DNA from: Phenylobacterium hankyongense
GTDB taxonomy: Bacteria; Pseudomonadota; Alphaproteobacteria; Caulobacterales; Caulobacteraceae
DNA length: 64,000 nt
Reading direction: 5' to 3'
NCBI RefSeq assembly: GCF_003254505.1
Contig: NZ_QFYP01000001.1
Span: forward strand, 3,580,001-3,644,000
The notes under the pieces were generated by a model. It had not been told where the DNA came from. It searched no databases and saw only the letters and a program-made list of their open reading frames with translations. Below are positions 26,575 to 38,689 of this stretch, one piece after another; positions within the stretch are counted from its first letter, which is position 1; the number at the start of each line of letters is the position of its first letter. The position numbers and the translations under genes are program-made.

Positions 26575-26598
26575 TCCGGCGGACCTTCCGCCGCCGGA
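26575..26598 (+). ncRNA. S6:S18-type autoregulatory leader hairpin
   Basis: A 24-nt hairpin 31 bp before rpsF: arms TCCGGC...GCCGGA with inner GGA...TCC closing a CCT loop, and a three-base bulge on the 3' side that can be drawn as CCG. A bulged CCG next to a G-C-rich stem is the reported signature of the S6:S18 binding motif in rpsF leaders, which mimics 16S rRNA. Assignment is by eye and by position. Confidence 0.5.
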
Positions 26599-26629
26599 CG
26601 CGCCGTCTCCCAACTGGAAGAAGGAACCT

Positions 26630-27013
26630 ATGGCGCTCTACGAACACGTAGTCATCTCGCGGCAGGATATCTCGCCGCAACAGGCCGAAGCCCTCAACGA
26701 CACCCTCAAGGGTCTGATCGAAACCGGCGGCGGATCCGTCGCCAAGATCGAGTACTGGGGCCTGCGCAACCTGACCTACCGGATCAAGAAGAACCGCAAG
26801 GGTCACTATTCCCTGCTCGCCATCGACGCGCCCGCCGACGCGGTGAAGGAGATGGAACGCCAGCTGTCGATCAACGAAGACGTGCTGCGCTACCTGACCG
26901 TCCGCGTCGAAGAGCTGGACCTCGAGCTTTCCCCGATCCTCGCCCGCCGCGATCGCGACCGCGAACGCGAACCGCGCCGGGATGATTTCGCTCCGAAGGA
27001 AGGGGGCTTCTGA
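26630..27013 (+). CDS. rpsF: 30S ribosomal protein S6
   Basis: Ribosomal protein S6, which binds 16S rRNA together with S18 in the platform of the small subunit. Of 127 residues, [21 protein letters not shown] and the S6 signature in [21 protein letters not shown] are clear. The acidic/basic tail ([14 protein letters not shown]) is typical of alphaproteobacteria. It opens the rpsF-rpsR-rplI operon; its stop overlaps the rpsR start (TGATG). Confidence 0.99.
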   Translation: MALYEHVVISRQDISPQQAEALNDTLKGLIETGGGSVAKIEYWGLRNLTYRIKKNRKGHYSLLAIDAPADAVKEMERQLSINEDVLRYLTVRVEELDLELSPILARRDRDREREPRRDDFAPKEGGF

Positions 27014-27288
27014 TGACCGACGAAACCGCAACCGCTCCCGCCGCGGGAGCCGCCGCGGGCGGCCAACGCCGTCCGTTCTTCCGTCGCCGCAAGGTGTGCC
27101 CGTTCTCCGGCGCCAACGCCCCGAAGATCGACTACAAGGACGTCAAGCTCCTGCAGCGCTACGTTTCCGAGCGCGGCAAGATCGTGCCGTCGCGCATCAC
27201 CGCGGTGTCGGCGAAGAAGCAGCGTGAACTGGCCAAGGCCATCAAGCGCGCCCGCTTCCTCGCCCTCCTCCCCTACGTCGTGAAGTAA
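27013..27288 (+). CDS. rpsR: 30S ribosomal protein S18
   Basis: Ribosomal protein S18, partner of S6 on 16S rRNA. Of 91 residues, an Ala-rich N-terminal extension precedes the conserved [19 protein letters not shown] and the [20 protein letters not shown] helix. Translation is coupled to rpsF by a one-base overlap of stop and start. Confidence 0.99.
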   Translation: MTDETATAPAAGAAAGGQRRPFFRRRKVCPFSGANAPKIDYKDVKLLQRYVSERGKIVPSRITAVSAKKQRELAKAIKRARFLALLPYVVK

Positions 27289-27302
27289 GGGAGACTGAGC
27301 AC

Positions 27303-27887
27303 ATGAAAGTCATTCTGCTCGAACGCGTGGAAGGCTGGGGTGGCCTCGGCGACGTCGTCAACGTCAAGGACGGCTACGCCCGCAACTACCTGCTGCCGCG
27401 CTCCAAGGCGCTGCGTGCGAACTCGGCGAACCTGAAGGTCTTCGAAGGCCAGCGCGCCGAGATCGAAGCCCGCAACGCCCGCGCCAAGGCCGAGGCCGGC
27501 AAGGCCGGCGAAGGCCTGGACGGCACGTCCTACATCCTGATCCGTCAGGCCGGCGAGAGCGGTCAGCTCTACGGCTCGGTGGCGGGACGCGACGTGTCTG
27601 ACGCGGTCACCGCGGCCGGCGGCAAGGTGGAACGCGCGATGGTCGTGCTCGACAAGCCGATCAAGACGCTCGGCCTGCACGAGGTGAAGATCCGTCTGCA
27701 CCCCGAGGTCACCGTCACCGTCACGCTCAACATCGCCCGCAGCCAGGACGAAGCCGAGCGCCAGGCGCGCGGCGAGAACGTGATCAACTCGCAATTCGAG
27801 GAAGACCGGATCGCCGACGAACAGGCGGTCGCCGACCTCCTCGAAGGTGGCGCGGGCTCGATCGAAGGCAATTACGTCGAGGCGTAA
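27303..27887 (+). CDS. rplI: 50S ribosomal protein L9
   Basis: Ribosomal protein L9, which binds 23S rRNA at the base of the L1 stalk. N-terminal MKVILLERVEGWGGLGDVV and VKDGYARNYLLPR are diagnostic. At 194 residues it is longer than the roughly 150 of E. coli; the extra C-terminal acidic segment (about 155-194) is common in alphaproteobacteria. It is the last gene before an intrinsic terminator. Confidence 0.99.
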   Translation: MKVILLERVEGWGGLGDVVNVKDGYARNYLLPRSKALRANSANLKVFEGQRAEIEARNARAKAEAGKAGEGLDGTSYILIRQAGESGQLYGSVAGRDVSDAVTAAGGKVERAMVVLDKPIKTLGLHEVKIRLHPEVTVTVTLNIARSQDEAERQARGENVINSQFEEDRIADEQAVADLLEGGAGSIEGNYVEA

Positions 27888-27915
27888 GCCCTGGCGAAAT
27901 CGCTGGACTGAATCG

Positions 27916-27945
27916 CGGCGCGGGAGCTTCTCCCGCGCCGTTTTT
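27916..27945 (+). terminator. intrinsic terminator of rpsF-rpsR-rplI operon
   Basis: Perfect 11-bp arms (27916-27926, CGGCGCGGGAG, and 27930-27940) with a 3-base loop and TTTTT at 27941-27945, 29 bp after rplI. It also lies just after the convergent nnrD/E gene, but the T tract serves only the plus strand. Confidence 0.92.
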
Positions 27946-27947
27946 CG

Positions 27948-29417
27948 TCAGCGCTCGTCGTAGAGCCGGCGCAGCACCGCCGGCGCCAGGCCCGGCAGGT
28001 CCTCGGCGATCAGGCCCGGGCCGTGCAGGTCGGCCGCCTCGGCGTGGATCCAGGCCGCCGCGCAGGCCGCCTCGAAGCTCTCCATGCCCTGCGCCACCAG
28101 GCCGCCGATGAAACCGGCCAGCACGTCGCCGGAGCCGGCGGTGGCGAGCCACGGCGAGCCGTTGACGTTGACCGCCGTGCGGCCGTCCGGCGCCGCCACC
28201 ACCGTGTCCGGCCCCTTCAGCAGCACCACCGCATCGGCCCGCTCGGCGGCGCGCCGGGCCGCGGTGATCCGCTCCGGCGCGGAGGCCAGCAGGCCCGGGA
28301 ACAGCCGCTCGAACTCGCCGGGATGCGGGGTGAGCACGTCGTCGCGGTCGAGCACCGAGAACAGCTCTTCCGGATCGTCGCGGAACACGGTGATGGCGTC
28401 GGCGTCCAGCACCAGCGCCGCGCCCGTGCGGGCCAGCGCCAGGACGTTGAGCAGGGTGGTCTCGGTGACGCCCGCCGCCGGCCCGATCACCGCCACGTCC
28501 ACATCGGCGGCGGCCTGCTCCAGCTCCAGGTCGGTCTCGAAGGCGCGCAGCATCACCGCCTCCAGGTGGGCGGCGTTCACCGCCAGCGCGTCGGGCGGCG
28601 ACAGCACGGTCACCAGTCCGGCCCCGATCCGCAGGCCCGCTCGCGCGGACAGCCGCGCCGCACCGGTGCTCCACGCCTCGCCGCTCACCACGATCAGCCG
28701 CCCGCGGGCATGCTTGTGCGACGTCGCGGACGGCCAGGGGAAGCGGCTGAGCCACAGCTCCGGCCCGTTCTCCACCAACCGCGAGCTGGTGGCGCCCAGG
28801 CCGATGTCGGCGACGACGATCTCGCCGCAGCGGCCGCGGCCGGGCTCGAGCACATGGGCGGGCTTCTTGGCGTGGAAGGTGACGGTGAGTCCGGCGCAGA
28901 CGCTGGCGCCCCGCGCCAAGCCCGTGTCCCCCGGCAGCCCGCTCGGCACGTCGACGGCCACCACCCGCTCCGGCCGCTCGGCCATGCGCAGGGCCGCCGC
29001 AGCCGCCTCCCCGTCCAGCGGCCGCGAGAGGCCGGCGCCGAACAGCGCGTCGATCCACAGCACCGGCTCCAGGCGGCCTGCCAGCGGCGCGGTCGGGCCG
29101 GTCCAGCGGGCCCGTGCGGCCCTGGCGTCATCGGTCGCCGGCTCGCGCAGGGCGCGGACCTCCACCGGCCAGCCCCGGCCGGCCAGGACGCGGGCGATCA
29201 CATAGCCGTCGCCCCCGTTGTTGCCCGGACCGCACAGCACCAGGGCCGGCTGCGGCCGGAACCGCGCGCAGATCGCGTCGGCCACAGCCGTCCCGGCCCG
29301 CTCCATCAGCTCCACGCCGGAGGTCCCAGCGGCGATGGCGGCCGCATCGGCCGCGGCCATCTCCGCCACGGTGAGGATCTGGCGCGGCCCCCCGGCCTGT
29401 TCCACGGACCTGTTCAA
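27948..29417 (-). CDS. nnr: bifunctional NAD(P)H-hydrate epimerase / ADP-dependent dehydratase
   Basis: Repairs damaged NAD(P)HX: the N-terminal half epimerises and the C-terminal half dehydrates with ADP or ATP. Length is 489 residues, the usual fusion size. The NnrE half shows GPGNNGGDGYVIAR (about residue 63) and VDVPSGLPGDTG. The NnrD half shows LTPHPGEFERLFP, VVLLKGPDTVVAAPDG and the ribokinase-type GSPWLATAGSGDVLAGFIGG (about residue 430). Its ATG overlaps the stop of the upstream phosphatase gene by four bases. Confidence 0.96.
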   Translation of the reverse strand: MNRSVEQAGGPRQILTVAEMAAADAAAIAAGTSGVELMERAGTAVADAICARFRPQPALVLCGPGNNGGDGYVIARVLAGRGWPVEVRALREPATDDARAARARWTGPTAPLAGRLEPVLWIDALFGAGLSRPLDGEAAAAALRMAERPERVVAVDVPSGLPGDTGLARGASVCAGLTVTFHAKKPAHVLEPGRGRCGEIVVADIGLGATSSRLVENGPELWLSRFPWPSATSHKHARGRLIVVSGEAWSTGAARLSARAGLRIGAGLVTVLSPPDALAVNAAHLEAVMLRAFETDLELEQAAADVDVAVIGPAAGVTETTLLNVLALARTGAALVLDADAITVFRDDPEELFSVLDRDDVLTPHPGEFERLFPGLLASAPERITAARRAAERADAVVLLKGPDTVVAAPDGRTAVNVNGSPWLATAGSGDVLAGFIGGLVAQGMESFEAACAAAWIHAEAADLHGPGLIAEDLPGLAPAVLRRLYDER

Positions 29418-29983
29418 AGGACCCCGGTGGCGGCTTCCCGCCCCTTCTCGACCAGGGTCAGGGTTTCGCCGTCGGTTTCCAGCACGGTGATCGAAGCGTG
29501 GTCCGGGCGGAAGCTCAGCACCCGGTCGTCGCCGGCCAGCAGCGAGATGACGGCATTGATGGCCACATAGTGCGAGAACACCGCCGTGCCGCCCCGGGCG
29601 GCGACCGCGCGGGCGATGTCGCGCCGCCAGGCGTCATAGTCGAGGTCGCCGTCGATCTGCGCCCAGGTCCCCTGGAACGAGCGCCGGAGCCAGGGCCCGC
29701 GGTCGGCCTGGGCGAGCGCCCTCGGCGTCGGGATCTCGCCGACGATGGGGTCCACCTGCACCGCGACCCCCAGCGCCGCGGCGGTCGGCTCGGCCGTTTC
29801 ACGGCAGCGGCGCAGCGGCGAGCTCACCACCAGCTGCGGCCGCTCGGCCGCCGGCAGGGCCATCAGCCAGTCACGCGCCGCGCGGGCCTGCGCCTGGCCG
29901 GTTCCGTCGAGTCCGGGGTCGTCGTCGGCCTCGCCCCAGACGGCGGCGGGCTTGCCGTGGCGGATCAGGTAGAGGCGGGTCAT
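29414..29983 (-). CDS. histidine phosphatase family protein
   Basis: Phosphoglycerate-mutase-like phosphatase of 189 residues. The phosphohistidine motif is LIRHGKPA (residues 6-13); the second Arg is in SSPLRRCRETAEP and the C-terminal His in VFSHYVAINAVISLL. The fold is clear but the substrate (phosphosugar, small phosphate ester or protein) is not. It is co-transcribed with nnr through an ATGA overlap and lies 3 bp after the thiolase-like gene, so the three probably form an operon. Confidence 0.9.
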   Translation of the reverse strand: MTRLYLIRHGKPAAVWGEADDDPGLDGTGQAQARAARDWLMALPAAERPQLVVSSPLRRCRETAEPTAAALGVAVQVDPIVGEIPTPRALAQADRGPWLRRSFQGTWAQIDGDLDYDAWRRDIARAVAARGGTAVFSHYVAINAVISLLAGDDRVLSFRPDHASITVLETDGETLTLVEKGREAATGVL

Positions 29984-29986
29984 CGA

Positions 29987-31522
29987 TCAATCCGGGATGA
30001 ACAGGTTGGTCTGGCCGTCGTCGGCGGGACGCACGGTCCCGGTGCGCCCCACCTGCTCCACCGCCTCGAAGGCCGTCAACGTCTCGGGATCGGCCGGCGT
30101 GTGCGCCACGAACCGCCGGTCCGAGGCGTCGCGCCCGATCACGATGCCCAGGAACGGACCCTCGCGGCGGTGGACCACGGTGTAGGTTTCGATCCTGGCG
30201 GCGCCTTGCGGCTGTTCGATGACGGCTGGATGCGGCAGGGCGTCGATCTGGCGCTGCAGGACGCCAGGGTCCTCGCGCTCGAAGGGACGGCCGGGCGATC
30301 GGGTCGAATAGACGCCGGTCGACTGCTTGGTCAGGAACCAGCCGTTGGCGGTCACCAGACCGTAGGCCCCGGGCCGGCGCCGCAGCTTCTGCATCATCCC
30401 GGCGATCGAGTGCATGGCGTAGTTGTTGCCGGGGCCGCCGGCGTACGGCAGGCCGCCGGTGACGGTCAGGCCGCGCGGATCGTCCAGCGCCAGGCCGAGT
30501 TCCTCCGCCCCGATCTCCACCGCCACCGGGAAGCAGGAATAGAGGTCGATCAGGCCGATGGCGTCCAGCCCGACGCCGGCCATCTCCAGCGCCCGCTGGC
30601 CGGTCAGCCGCATGGCGGGGCTGGAGTGGAAGTCCTGCCGGTCGATGGGATTCCACAGGTCGGCGGCGTCGGCGCAGCCGTGCAGGTAGACCCACCTGTC
30701 TTCCGGCACGCCCAGTTCGCGGGCCTTGCGCTCGCTGGCGACGATCACCGCGGCCGACTGGTCGACCTCCATGATGGCGTTGAGCAGCTTCGGATAGGGA
30801 AAGCCCACCATCCGGTTCTTCTCCGAGACGGCGACCAGCTCCTCCGCCGTGCGCTCGACGGGGAACCAGGCCTCGGGATTCTCCGCCGCGACCTTGGTGA
30901 AGGGCGCGAACAGCTCGCCCAGCCGGCGCTGGTGGTCGGGGATCGAGCGGCGGTCGCGGGCCCGGAGCGCGTTCTCGAACAGCGGATAGGTGTTGATCGG
31001 CCGGCCGAGGCCGTGGCGGGCTTCGTAGGGGCTGACGCCGGGCCGCGGATCGCCGATCCGCTCGGGCGCCGGCAGCTCCTGGTCCTCGCGCCAGTCGTCG
31101 AAGCCCAGCCCCCGGGTGAGCCGCTTGACCGCCGAGCCCAGGAACTCGCAGCCCACTGCAAGGCCAAGCTCGGTCTCGCCGCGGGCGATCCGCTCGCAGA
31201 GCACGTTCACCAGCTGCTGCGGGGTGTTCCCGCCCATGTGCGAATAGACCGCCCAGCGCGGGCTGGCGCCGATCTGTTGCGACAGGCTGGCGGGGGGATT
31301 GGAGGCGTGCGGCACGGCCCGGCCGCCGCCCGGCGCGTCGACCGTGAAGCCGACCACGGCGAGCGCGTCGATCGCCGCCAGCTGGCGGGCCGACAGCCCG
31401 GCGTCCAAGGCCGCGCGTTCCGCCGCAAGTTTCAGCAGGGCGACCGGCGACGGCGAAGCTGCCGGATCGCCGCGATAGCTGAATTGGCCCGCTCCGATCA
31501 TAACTGGAGTGTTGTCGCCCAT
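29987..31522 (-). CDS. thiolase-superfamily protein (acetyl-CoA acetyltransferase-like) lacking the usual Cys
   Basis: Thiolase-fold protein of 511 residues, longer than degradative thiolases (about 390). The N-terminal MIGAGQFSYRGDPA and the paired domain architecture identify the superfamily. At the place of the acyl-accepting Cys it reads SHMGGNTPQQLVNVL, and the C-terminal loop reads YAGGPGNNYAMHSIAGM instead of the normal GHPxGxSG. This pattern occurs in an SCP-x/lipid-transfer-like subgroup annotated as acetyl-CoA acetyltransferase, whose chemistry is unsettled. An extra C-terminal domain (about 400-511) has a beta-rich, OB-like look. It heads the operon with the phosphatase and nnr. 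Confidence 0.8.
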   Translation of the reverse strand: MGDNTPVMIGAGQFSYRGDPAASPSPVALLKLAAERAALDAGLSARQLAAIDALAVVGFTVDAPGGGRAVPHASNPPASLSQQIGASPRWAVYSHMGGNTPQQLVNVLCERIARGETELGLAVGCEFLGSAVKRLTRGLGFDDWREDQELPAPERIGDPRPGVSPYEARHGLGRPINTYPLFENALRARDRRSIPDHQRRLGELFAPFTKVAAENPEAWFPVERTAEELVAVSEKNRMVGFPYPKLLNAIMEVDQSAAVIVASERKARELGVPEDRWVYLHGCADAADLWNPIDRQDFHSSPAMRLTGQRALEMAGVGLDAIGLIDLYSCFPVAVEIGAEELGLALDDPRGLTVTGGLPYAGGPGNNYAMHSIAGMMQKLRRRPGAYGLVTANGWFLTKQSTGVYSTRSPGRPFEREDPGVLQRQIDALPHPAVIEQPQGAARIETYTVVHRREGPFLGIVIGRDASDRRFVAHTPADPETLTAFEAVEQVGRTGTVRPADDGQTNLFIPD

Positions 31523-31618
31523 TCCCTGCCCGCCTCCGCACCCCGGTCAGCGGCGATCCTAGGCGCCGGAACCGCGCTCACAAGGCGAAACCCGCACTGA
31601 CCGGTTTTTGACCTCTAG

Positions 31619-32095
<477 letters not shown>

Positions 32096-32128
32096 GCCAA
32101 CCCAATATCGAGATAACCAAAGGGGATC

Positions 32129-33544
<1,416 letters not shown>

Positions 33545-33570
33545 TCGACGTCGGCTGACGCGAGGCAAGA

Positions 33571-33599
33571 GGGCCGCGGAGCAATCCGCGGCCCTTTTT
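33571..33599 (+). terminator. intrinsic terminator of glnB-glnA
   Basis: 10-bp arms GGGCCGCGGA (33571-33580) and TCCGCGGCCC (33585-33594) around GCAA, followed by TTTTT (33595-33599), 27 bp after the glnA stop. Confidence 0.92.
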
Positions 33600-33684
33600 G
33601 CTGCCGAACACCGGTCGCCATTTGCCCGCCGGCGCGAAGCAGACCTACAAATGCTGCACCTCCTGGCATCAAGGTGCACCTGCG

Positions 33685-35613
33685 TTGAAACTTGCCCTCG
33701 TCGCTTTCGCTTCCCTGCTGGCGCTCGCCGGTTCCGCCGCAGCCCAGCCCTCCGAGGGCCCGCAGCCGGCGCCCATGCCGCCGCCGATCGCCGCCCCGCA
33801 GGACGTGGCCTTTCCGGGCGTCCTGCGCCTGGATGTGGACGCCACCGACCTCGATCGGCGGATCTTCCGGGTCAAGGAGACCATCCCCGTCCCCCGCGCC
33901 GGGCCGATGACCCTGCTCTACCCGGCCTGGCTTCCCGGCAACCATTCGCCCAGCGGCCCGCTGGACAAGGTCGCCGGCCTGATCGTCCGCGCCAACGGCC
34001 AGCCGATCGCCTGGACCCGCGACCCAGTGAACGTCTTCGCCTTCCACGTGGACGTGCCGCAAGGCGCCGCCGCCCTGGACGTCGAGTTCCAGTACGTCTC
34101 GCCCACCGCCACGGACCAGGGCCGGGTGGTGATGACGCCGGAGATGCTGAACCTGCAGTGGAACGCGGTGGCGCTCTATCCGGCGGGCTATTTCACCCGC
34201 CGTATCCAGGTCGATCCCAGCGTGCGCCTGCCGGCCGGCTGGGGTTTCGGCGCCGCCCTGGAGACCGCCTCGACCGTGGCCGGCGTGACCCGGTTCAAGC
34301 CGGTCGGCTTCGACACCCTGGTGGACTCGCCGATGTTCGCCGGCCGCTACTTCAAGCAGATCGACCTCGATCCGGGCGGCCGTTCGCCGGTGCGCCTCAA
34401 CATCGTCGCCGATCGTCCCGAGCTGCTGGAGATCAAGCCCGAGCAGGTCGAACTGCACCGCGCCCTGATCCGGCAGGCGGACAGGCTCTACGGCGCGCGG
34501 CACTACGACCACTACGACATGCTGCTGGCGCTGACCGAACGCATGGGCGGCATCGGCCTGGAGCACCACCGGTCGAGCGAGAACGGCACGACGCCGGACT
34601 ACTTCACCGAATGGGCCCGGAACGCCCCGGCCCGCAACCTGCTGCCGCACGAGTACAACCACTCCTGGGACGGCAAGTACCGCCGGCCCGCGGACCTGTG
34701 GACGCCGACCTTCAACGTGCCGATGCGCGACAGCCTGTTGTGGGTCTACGAGGGCCAGGACCAGTACTGGGGCTATGTGCTGGGCGCGCGTTCCGGGCTG
34801 AACACCGTGCAGCAGACCCTCGACGCCCTGGCCAGCACCGCGGCGGCCTATTCCGACGGCCGGCCGGGCCGCAAGTGGCGCAGCGTCGAAGACACCACCA
34901 ACGACCCGATCATCGCCCAGCGCCGACCGATCCCGTGGCTCAGCTGGCAGCGCAGCGAGGATTACTATTCGGAAGGCCAGCTGGTCTGGCTCGACGCCGA
35001 CACGCTGATCCGCGAGAAGTCCGGCGGCAAGAAGTCCCTCGACGACTTCGCCCGCGCCTTCTTCGGGATGAACGACGGCAGCTGGACCGAGCTGACCTAC
35101 ACCTTCGACGACGTGGTCGCCGCTCTCAACCAGGTCATGCCCTACGACTGGGCCGGCTTCCTGACCGCCCGGATCCGCCAGGTCGCGCCGGAGCCGCCGC
35201 TCGCCGGCCTCGCCCGCGGCGGCTACCGGCTGGTCTACACCGACAAGCCCACCGAGTTCTGGAAGGACAACGAGGCGTCGCGGAAGATCGTCGACCTGAC
35301 CTATTCGCTGGGCCTGGTGCTCAACCGCGAGACGACGCTCACCAGCGTCCTGTGGGACAGCCCCGCCTTCAAGGCGGGGCTGACGGTCGGCGACAAGATC
35401 GTGGCGGTCAACGGCATCGCCTACGACACCGAGCGGCTGAAGGAGGCGATCACCGCGGCCAAGGGCGGCCAGCCGGTCAGCCTGCTGGTCAAGGACGGCG
35501 ACCACTACCGCACCGTGGCGATCGACTACCGCGACGGCCTGCGCTACCCGCGCCTGGAGCGGATCCCCGGCACGCCGGACCGCCTCGCGGCCATCTACGC
35601 GCCGAGGAAGTAG
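33685..35613 (+). CDS. M61 family metallopeptidase with PDZ domain
   Basis: Secreted zinc aminopeptidase of the M61 (glycyl aminopeptidase) family, 642 residues. A Sec signal peptide (about 1-22, ending SAAAQ) precedes an N-terminal beta domain. The zinc motif HEYNHSWDGKYRR (about residue 325, HExxH followed by Trp) and the distal Glu in YEGQDQYWGY are intact. A PDZ domain lies near residues 555-610 (LWDSPAFKAGLTVGDKIVAVNG). The TTG at 33685 gives a proper signal peptide with AAGGTG upstream; a longer frame would begin inside the glnA terminator. Confidence 0.93.
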   Translation: MKLALVAFASLLALAGSAAAQPSEGPQPAPMPPPIAAPQDVAFPGVLRLDVDATDLDRRIFRVKETIPVPRAGPMTLLYPAWLPGNHSPSGPLDKVAGLIVRANGQPIAWTRDPVNVFAFHVDVPQGAAALDVEFQYVSPTATDQGRVVMTPEMLNLQWNAVALYPAGYFTRRIQVDPSVRLPAGWGFGAALETASTVAGVTRFKPVGFDTLVDSPMFAGRYFKQIDLDPGGRSPVRLNIVADRPELLEIKPEQVELHRALIRQADRLYGARHYDHYDMLLALTERMGGIGLEHHRSSENGTTPDYFTEWARNAPARNLLPHEYNHSWDGKYRRPADLWTPTFNVPMRDSLLWVYEGQDQYWGYVLGARSGLNTVQQTLDALASTAAAYSDGRPGRKWRSVEDTTNDPIIAQRRPIPWLSWQRSEDYYSEGQLVWLDADTLIREKSGGKKSLDDFARAFFGMNDGSWTELTYTFDDVVAALNQVMPYDWAGFLTARIRQVAPEPPLAGLARGGYRLVYTDKPTEFWKDNEASRKIVDLTYSLGLVLNRETTLTSVLWDSPAFKAGLTVGDKIVAVNGIAYDTERLKEAITAAKGGQPVSLLVKDGDHYRTVAIDYRDGLRYPRLERIPGTPDRLAAIYAPRK

Positions 35614-35620
35614 GCCCTGC

Positions 35621-35661
35621 GCGGACGAAGGCGGCGGCTGCGCCGCATTGCCTTCGTCCGC
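35621..35661. repeat. long inverted repeat with nested hairpin after M61 gene
   Basis: Perfect 12-bp arms GCGGACGAAGGC (35621-35632) and their complement (35650-35661), with an inner GCGGC-TGC-GCCGC hairpin (35634-35646). It begins 8 bp after the M61 stop and ends 48 bp before parE. No T tract follows. It may be an mRNA 3' structure or a copy of a dispersed palindromic repeat. Confidence 0.6.
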
Positions 35662-35708
35662 CCGCCGATTCATACCGGGGGACCCAGAATCGCGACACCC
35701 TCCCCCAC

Positions 35709-37769
<2,061 letters not shown>

Positions 37770-37825
37770 GACCGGAACACGGTTCAGCCTGCGCACGTTT
37801 GGCCTATGAGACCAGGAGGTCGCCG

Positions 37826-38293
37826 ATGGCCAAGAAAACGAAGAGCTTCCTGCCCAAGCGGATCGCGGGCGTGAAGGTGCCGAAGTCGGTGCGCAAGGGC
37901 CGGCTGGGCGAACTGCTCGCCTCGCGGACCGGCCAGGCGCTGATCGCCGAAGCCCTTATGGCGGCCGGCGCGGTCGGCGCGGCGAAGAAGACCGCCGACA
38001 GTCCCAAGGCGCAGCATCTAATGGCCGACGCAGCGGACAAGATGAAGACCCTCGGCGGTGACGCCAAGCACAAGGCCGGGGACGCCAAGGACAAGGTGGA
38101 GGAGGCAGGCTCGACCTTCGCCTTCGCGCTCGGCGAGGCCGCCCGCTCGTTCGCCGCCGCCCTCGATCGCCACAACGGCATCCCCCACGACGGGGACTTG
38201 TCCGGAGCCAGCGAGACCTGGACGCCCGACTACGGCGGGCCCGACGACGGAAAAAAAAAGCAAGCCGCGCCCGAGGCGGGGCCGCTGTTCTGA
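37826..38293 (+). CDS. small basic hypothetical protein
   Basis: A 155-residue protein with a Lys-rich N-terminus (AKKTKSFLPKRIAGVKVPKSVRKG trimmed here to its first part, AKKTKSFLPKRIAGVK), an Ala-rich possible amphipathic helix (about 40-65), and a Lys/Asp/Ala region (about 75-95) reminiscent of LEA- or histone-like sequences. ATG at 37826 follows AGGAGG with ideal spacing. Near its 3' end is a run of nine A (38251-38259), encoding GKKK, that could promote slippage into a downstream frame. Function unknown. Confidence 0.75.
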   Translation: MAKKTKSFLPKRIAGVKVPKSVRKGRLGELLASRTGQALIAEALMAAGAVGAAKKTADSPKAQHLMADAADKMKTLGGDAKHKAGDAKDKVEEAGSTFAFALGEAARSFAAALDRHNGIPHDGDLSGASETWTPDYGGPDDGKKKQAAPEAGPLF

Positions 38294-38514
38294 CCACCGT
38301 TGGCCGGCGCTACCCCGCGGCAAGCGCGTGGACGAGCGGACTTGAGCCGCGCGACGCCGGCCTCGCCGGGCGACTGGCCGCCATCGGCACGCGGGGGCTG
38401 GTGCGGTTCGCCCGCTGGCGGGGTCGCAAGGAGGCCGAGGCGGAATTTGCACGGGCTTCGACGAACTCGACTTTCCGAGGCTTCATACAGATCAACCTGA
38501 TCCGGCCGCGATGA
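38290..38514 (+). other. 396-bp gap with a start-less open frame downstream of an A9 tract
   Basis: Between the small basic gene and the helicase, the frame beginning CTG ACC ACC at 38290 stays open to TGA at 38512-38514. The first two thirds have host-like G/C third positions. The middle (VRFARWRGRKEAEAEF) is vaguely like DUF1127 proteins. No ATG opens it; a GTG lies within. One extra A at the 38251-38259 run would fuse it to the upstream gene. It could be a frameshifted tail, an unannotated small gene or noise. Confidence 0.25.
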
Positions 38515-38566
38515 CCGCGCGGACCGGCCGATTCGGGCTCCCTGAACCCCGGCGGCGCCGAACGCG

Positions 38567-38594
38567 TTGACTTGTCGTGTGCTGTCCGTATCTT
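38567..38594 (+). promoter_or_regulatory. sigma-70-like promoter of DEAD-box helicase gene
   Basis: TTGACT (38567-38572), 16 bases, TATCTT (38589-38594), giving a leader of about 90 nt before the helicase start at 38690. Both hexamers are good for this GC-rich genome. Confidence 0.55.
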
Positions 38595-38689
38595 CCGCGC
38601 GCGTGGCGATCTCCGTCCGCGCCGCCGCGGTACGCCAGCCTCAATTCCTATCCGAGGGATACGGCGCGGCCCCGCTCTTATCGTAACGA

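Noticed and set aside
33651..35708. Upstream in-frame extension of parE across the M61 gene
   Set aside because: Arg/Pro-rich shadow of the M61 peptidase; parE homology begins only after the ATG at 35709.
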